Assembly: GCF_949628265.1 (NCBI RefSeq)
Contig: NC_088788.1
Span: 15,376,001 to 15,440,000 of the forward strand
Origin: Cloeon dipterum
Lineage: Eukaryota > Arthropoda > Insecta > Ephemeroptera > Baetidae
Direction of reading: 5' to 3'
Length of the DNA stretch: 64,000 nt
This document shows positions 61,463 to 64,000 of the stretch, one piece after another. Position 1 is the first letter of the stretch. Every line of letters starts with the position of its first letter. The translations under genes were made by a program, and so were the position numbers. The notes under the pieces were generated by a model that saw only the letters and a list, made by a program, of their open reading frames with translations, ran no database searches and was not told where the DNA came from.

Positions 61463-64000
61463 GTAAGTCGCAAAAACGATATTCTATATATACATGATAT
61501 ATAGCTCCATATATCATCTCATCGTCTGCTGTCTCGTGTGTCCTATCTACTTTCTTCTCGCCAAAAATAAATTATCAAGTCTCAGGAGCGATTACTTTGC
61601 TGAAGAGGACGCTCTTCCTCGAAAATTAATTATTGTGTGCTAGACGGCCGAGCGCAAAATTGACCCCGAGTGGCTTTCGCGTTTTTGACGCCAACGCAAC
61701 TTCTTTTGTGCGCCGCCCGACATCAAAAGCGGCCAGTGAATTATCGCGGCTAATTGGGCTTCTCTGTGGGCGGATTATGATGTGCGGCTTATTTTGCCGC
61801 AGCTTCGACCATACACACGGGAATTTTTAAACAGAGAACAGCACCGCTTCCCTGCTCAAAATGACAAACAAATTCTGTTGTTAGAGACGAAAAAATATAC
61901 ATTTATTAATGAGCAAAGCCGTTCTGATTTTTTTTTTAATAAACTTTGATTTAGATCGTTGGTTGCGTCTAAATCCAGACGTGCGACACCACTATCAGAA
62001 GTGGAGTTGTTTACAAATAATACTTTTCGACCTATTTTTATCGCCATTAAAGAAAGTCCTTAGTGTTTTGAACCGCCAACATATAGCGTCACCGTAAATT
62101 TAAGATTCAGACCTAACTGTGCATTCTTGCCGTATTTCATTCGACGTGCTGAAAACAAAATCAGCAGCTAATCGCGGTAGAAACGTCTTAGAATCAATTT
62201 ATAAGACAAATGATCTTTTCTACAGCGATTGGCTGAACCGATTTGGGATTTCAGCACTTTAAACCGAAAATTTTCAATGAACCGTGGTGCTTTCTGTAAA
62301 CGGCTTCAAACAGTAAGACCCCGAAGAACGAATTCAACTCGATTGAACAGTCATACATTATCGTCTCTAAACCAGAGAACCCCTTGCACGAAGAGCACCT
62401 TCTTCAGCAACAATTTAACTGTTTTTTTTCCAACATTTATATTTCTAACACGATTAAAATCGCACCAAACAACCACAGAGTTAATGAGACTTTTTAATTT
62501 AATGTGAATCGTCTCTCTTATGTACGTATGGCTCACACACTCCGTATATACGCATATATTCGTCTCTTCCTCTCAAACACATGCACACTTGACCTTTTTC
62601 ACTCTTATTCATACACAAACTCACACATACCTCCTACGTTCTCACATTGGTCTACGTATGTTGTCTGCCGTTCCTGCTCTCTTTCTCTACTGCTCTGTGT
62701 GTGTTGTGTACTTTTTATATTATTATATCCGTCTCTCTGCGTGTGTCGTGCACAGAAACACAATGTAATAAAAAGACATTCTCGCCTGAAACTGTGACAG
62801 CTCCACGAGGATGAAAAGAAAGCGAAAAACGAACACTCCTGCATGATGTCCTTTGTGCTACCCTCTTGCCCAATTTTTTATTTTTATATATCGTTGCTTT
62901 TTCTATTGTATACTCGCTTCATTTCTATTCTCCTTTCGTTCGCTTTAAACTTTGGTATTTTCAGAGGAAATGAATGATTCGCAAAATTACTCTCGCAAAC
63001 TAACTGTACGAAAAAACACGACAGACACGAACTTTATTTTCCACTTTCCACTCGTGACTGTGCTATCACATACTGCTGTTACTTTTTCTTCTTTCGTAGG
63101 CCATTTTCCATTCATTCATTCATTCATTCTTATATACCATCTGTTGTGACGTCTAAAGCATCGCAGAACACTACCGTCGTTTGCTCCTTCATTGACATTA
63201 AATTGACTGCGCTGAGGGAACGGAGAGAGAGAGCCGCTTTGCTTAGTCTCTGGCAAAGCGGCCTCTTTCCGCTGGATGCTCGCACGAATCCGATACTTTC
63301 TCTCGAGTGCCAGGCAACAATTTGAGTTATAGCTTTGTAAGAGTCAATGAATCGAGAAATATTGCTTCCTACATTGACTTTCTGTAACATCTTCTGCATA
63401 ATGCAATATCAATTTAATCCTCAGCTTTGGAGAAAAATTTTACTGTTCCACTAAAAAGAATTCGATTTTTAGACGAGTGGTTTATATTGACAGTCAGGTT
63501 AGGTTTTAGGTGAAGTATAATGCAGCTACCTCATTGATTAGTGATTAGAATAGATTCTTGTTCTCAGCTGGTTTTATTCAGCCGACCGAAACTTACATTC
63601 ATAAAGTTTCTTCCCCGTCTAGGATAGAGATAAGCTTCCAAACTTTGTAAACGCAGCTTAATATCTCTTTAAATTCACCACCTGCGTTTACCACTAAAAT
63701 TTTTAACTCCTTGTCCAGATGGCATCAATATCTTTCATTATGTCAATCCACTTGAAACCAAAGTTACTAAATTATGTCCTTTTTTAATCTTTGTGAATCT
63801 TTTTATTAAAAACAAAAGTTTGCTCTGACTTTGGATTGACTCTTCTGCTGCTCTGAGTTCTAAACCTATTTTGTCCATTAACGGAATATATATGATCAAA
63901 TATTTTTCTTATAATAATATACTCTGGCGTAATTTATTTTGATATTGTAGTCGGCTCAGCTAATTTTTTCGACATCTTTAATCATGACTAGAATTGAAAT
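61463..64000. other. Downstream part of the SCYL2 locus, 3' end unresolved
   Basis: Two in-frame continuations are possible: a phase-0 segment at 62226-62312 (acceptor TTTTCTACAG, donor GTAAGA, 29 codons), or a terminal exon starting at 62965 (acceptor TATTTTCAG) that reads only Arg-Lys-stop. Neither is proven, and the true end may lie beyond 64000. GC-richer patches at about 61600-61830 and 63150-63320. Confidence 0.4.
63110..63129. repeat. (ATTC)n microsatellite
   Basis: Five tandem ATTC units, directly visible. Confidence 0.9.

Noticed and set aside
62520..62844. Overlapping frames on both strands near the right edge
   Set aside because: The region is low-complexity CT/CA-rich sequence; the hydrophobic character of the frames comes from base composition.

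Overview
The window is nuclear DNA of an animal with spliced genes and AT-rich noncoding sequence. Single-domain chitin-binding (CBM14/peritrophin-type) secreted proteins and a PDE5/6-class phosphodiesterase point to an arthropod, most likely an insect. I cannot name the species. All recognised genes lie on the + strand, and no minus-strand reading frame convinced me.

Layout. (1) 198-1474: the last two coding exons of a cGMP-type 3',5'-cyclic nucleotide phosphodiesterase that enters from the left edge. (2) 5750-12382: three small secreted chitin-binding genes, each with a hydrophobic signal peptide and one six-cysteine CBM14 domain. The second and third (10172-10764 and 11904-12382) are clear tandem duplicates with the same exon plan; the first is an older, divergent relative. 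Each has a TATA-like box upstream and an AATAAA downstream. (3) About 12.4-24.4 kb: a gene-free stretch with GC-richer, promoter-like blocks, one of which (to 20372) ends in a good splice donor that could pair with an acceptor just upstream of the next gene. (4) 24605 to at least 61462: an SCYL2 (SCY1-like 2, CVAK104) pseudokinase gene of at least 15 coding exons. Its splice phases all agree and give 779 codons with no stop. Intron 1 is 15.1 kb, and one intron uses a GC-AG splice pair.

Mobile and structural DNA. Intron 1 of SCYL2 holds a recent Ty3/gypsy fragment: a tRNA-Trp-type primer binding site and an open gag frame, but no pol. It is enclosed by a perfect 71-bp inverted repeat (33425-33495 and 34568-34638), which is not the normal arrangement for an LTR element and is the oddest object in the window. 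Five fragments of one interspersed repeat (4.0, 6.9, 37.1, 46.0 and 54.9 kb) look like variably truncated copies of a minus-strand retroposon 3' end. Intron 3 holds a 30-bp near-perfect hairpin (43798-43887) that resembles a microRNA precursor or a very short palindromic element. The long introns are punctuated by GC-richer islands of 200-600 bp without convincing coding content, probably regulatory.

The genes do not form a pathway: the phosphodiesterase acts in cyclic-nucleotide signalling, the chitin-binding proteins in cuticle or peritrophic matrix, and SCYL2 in clathrin/endosomal trafficking.
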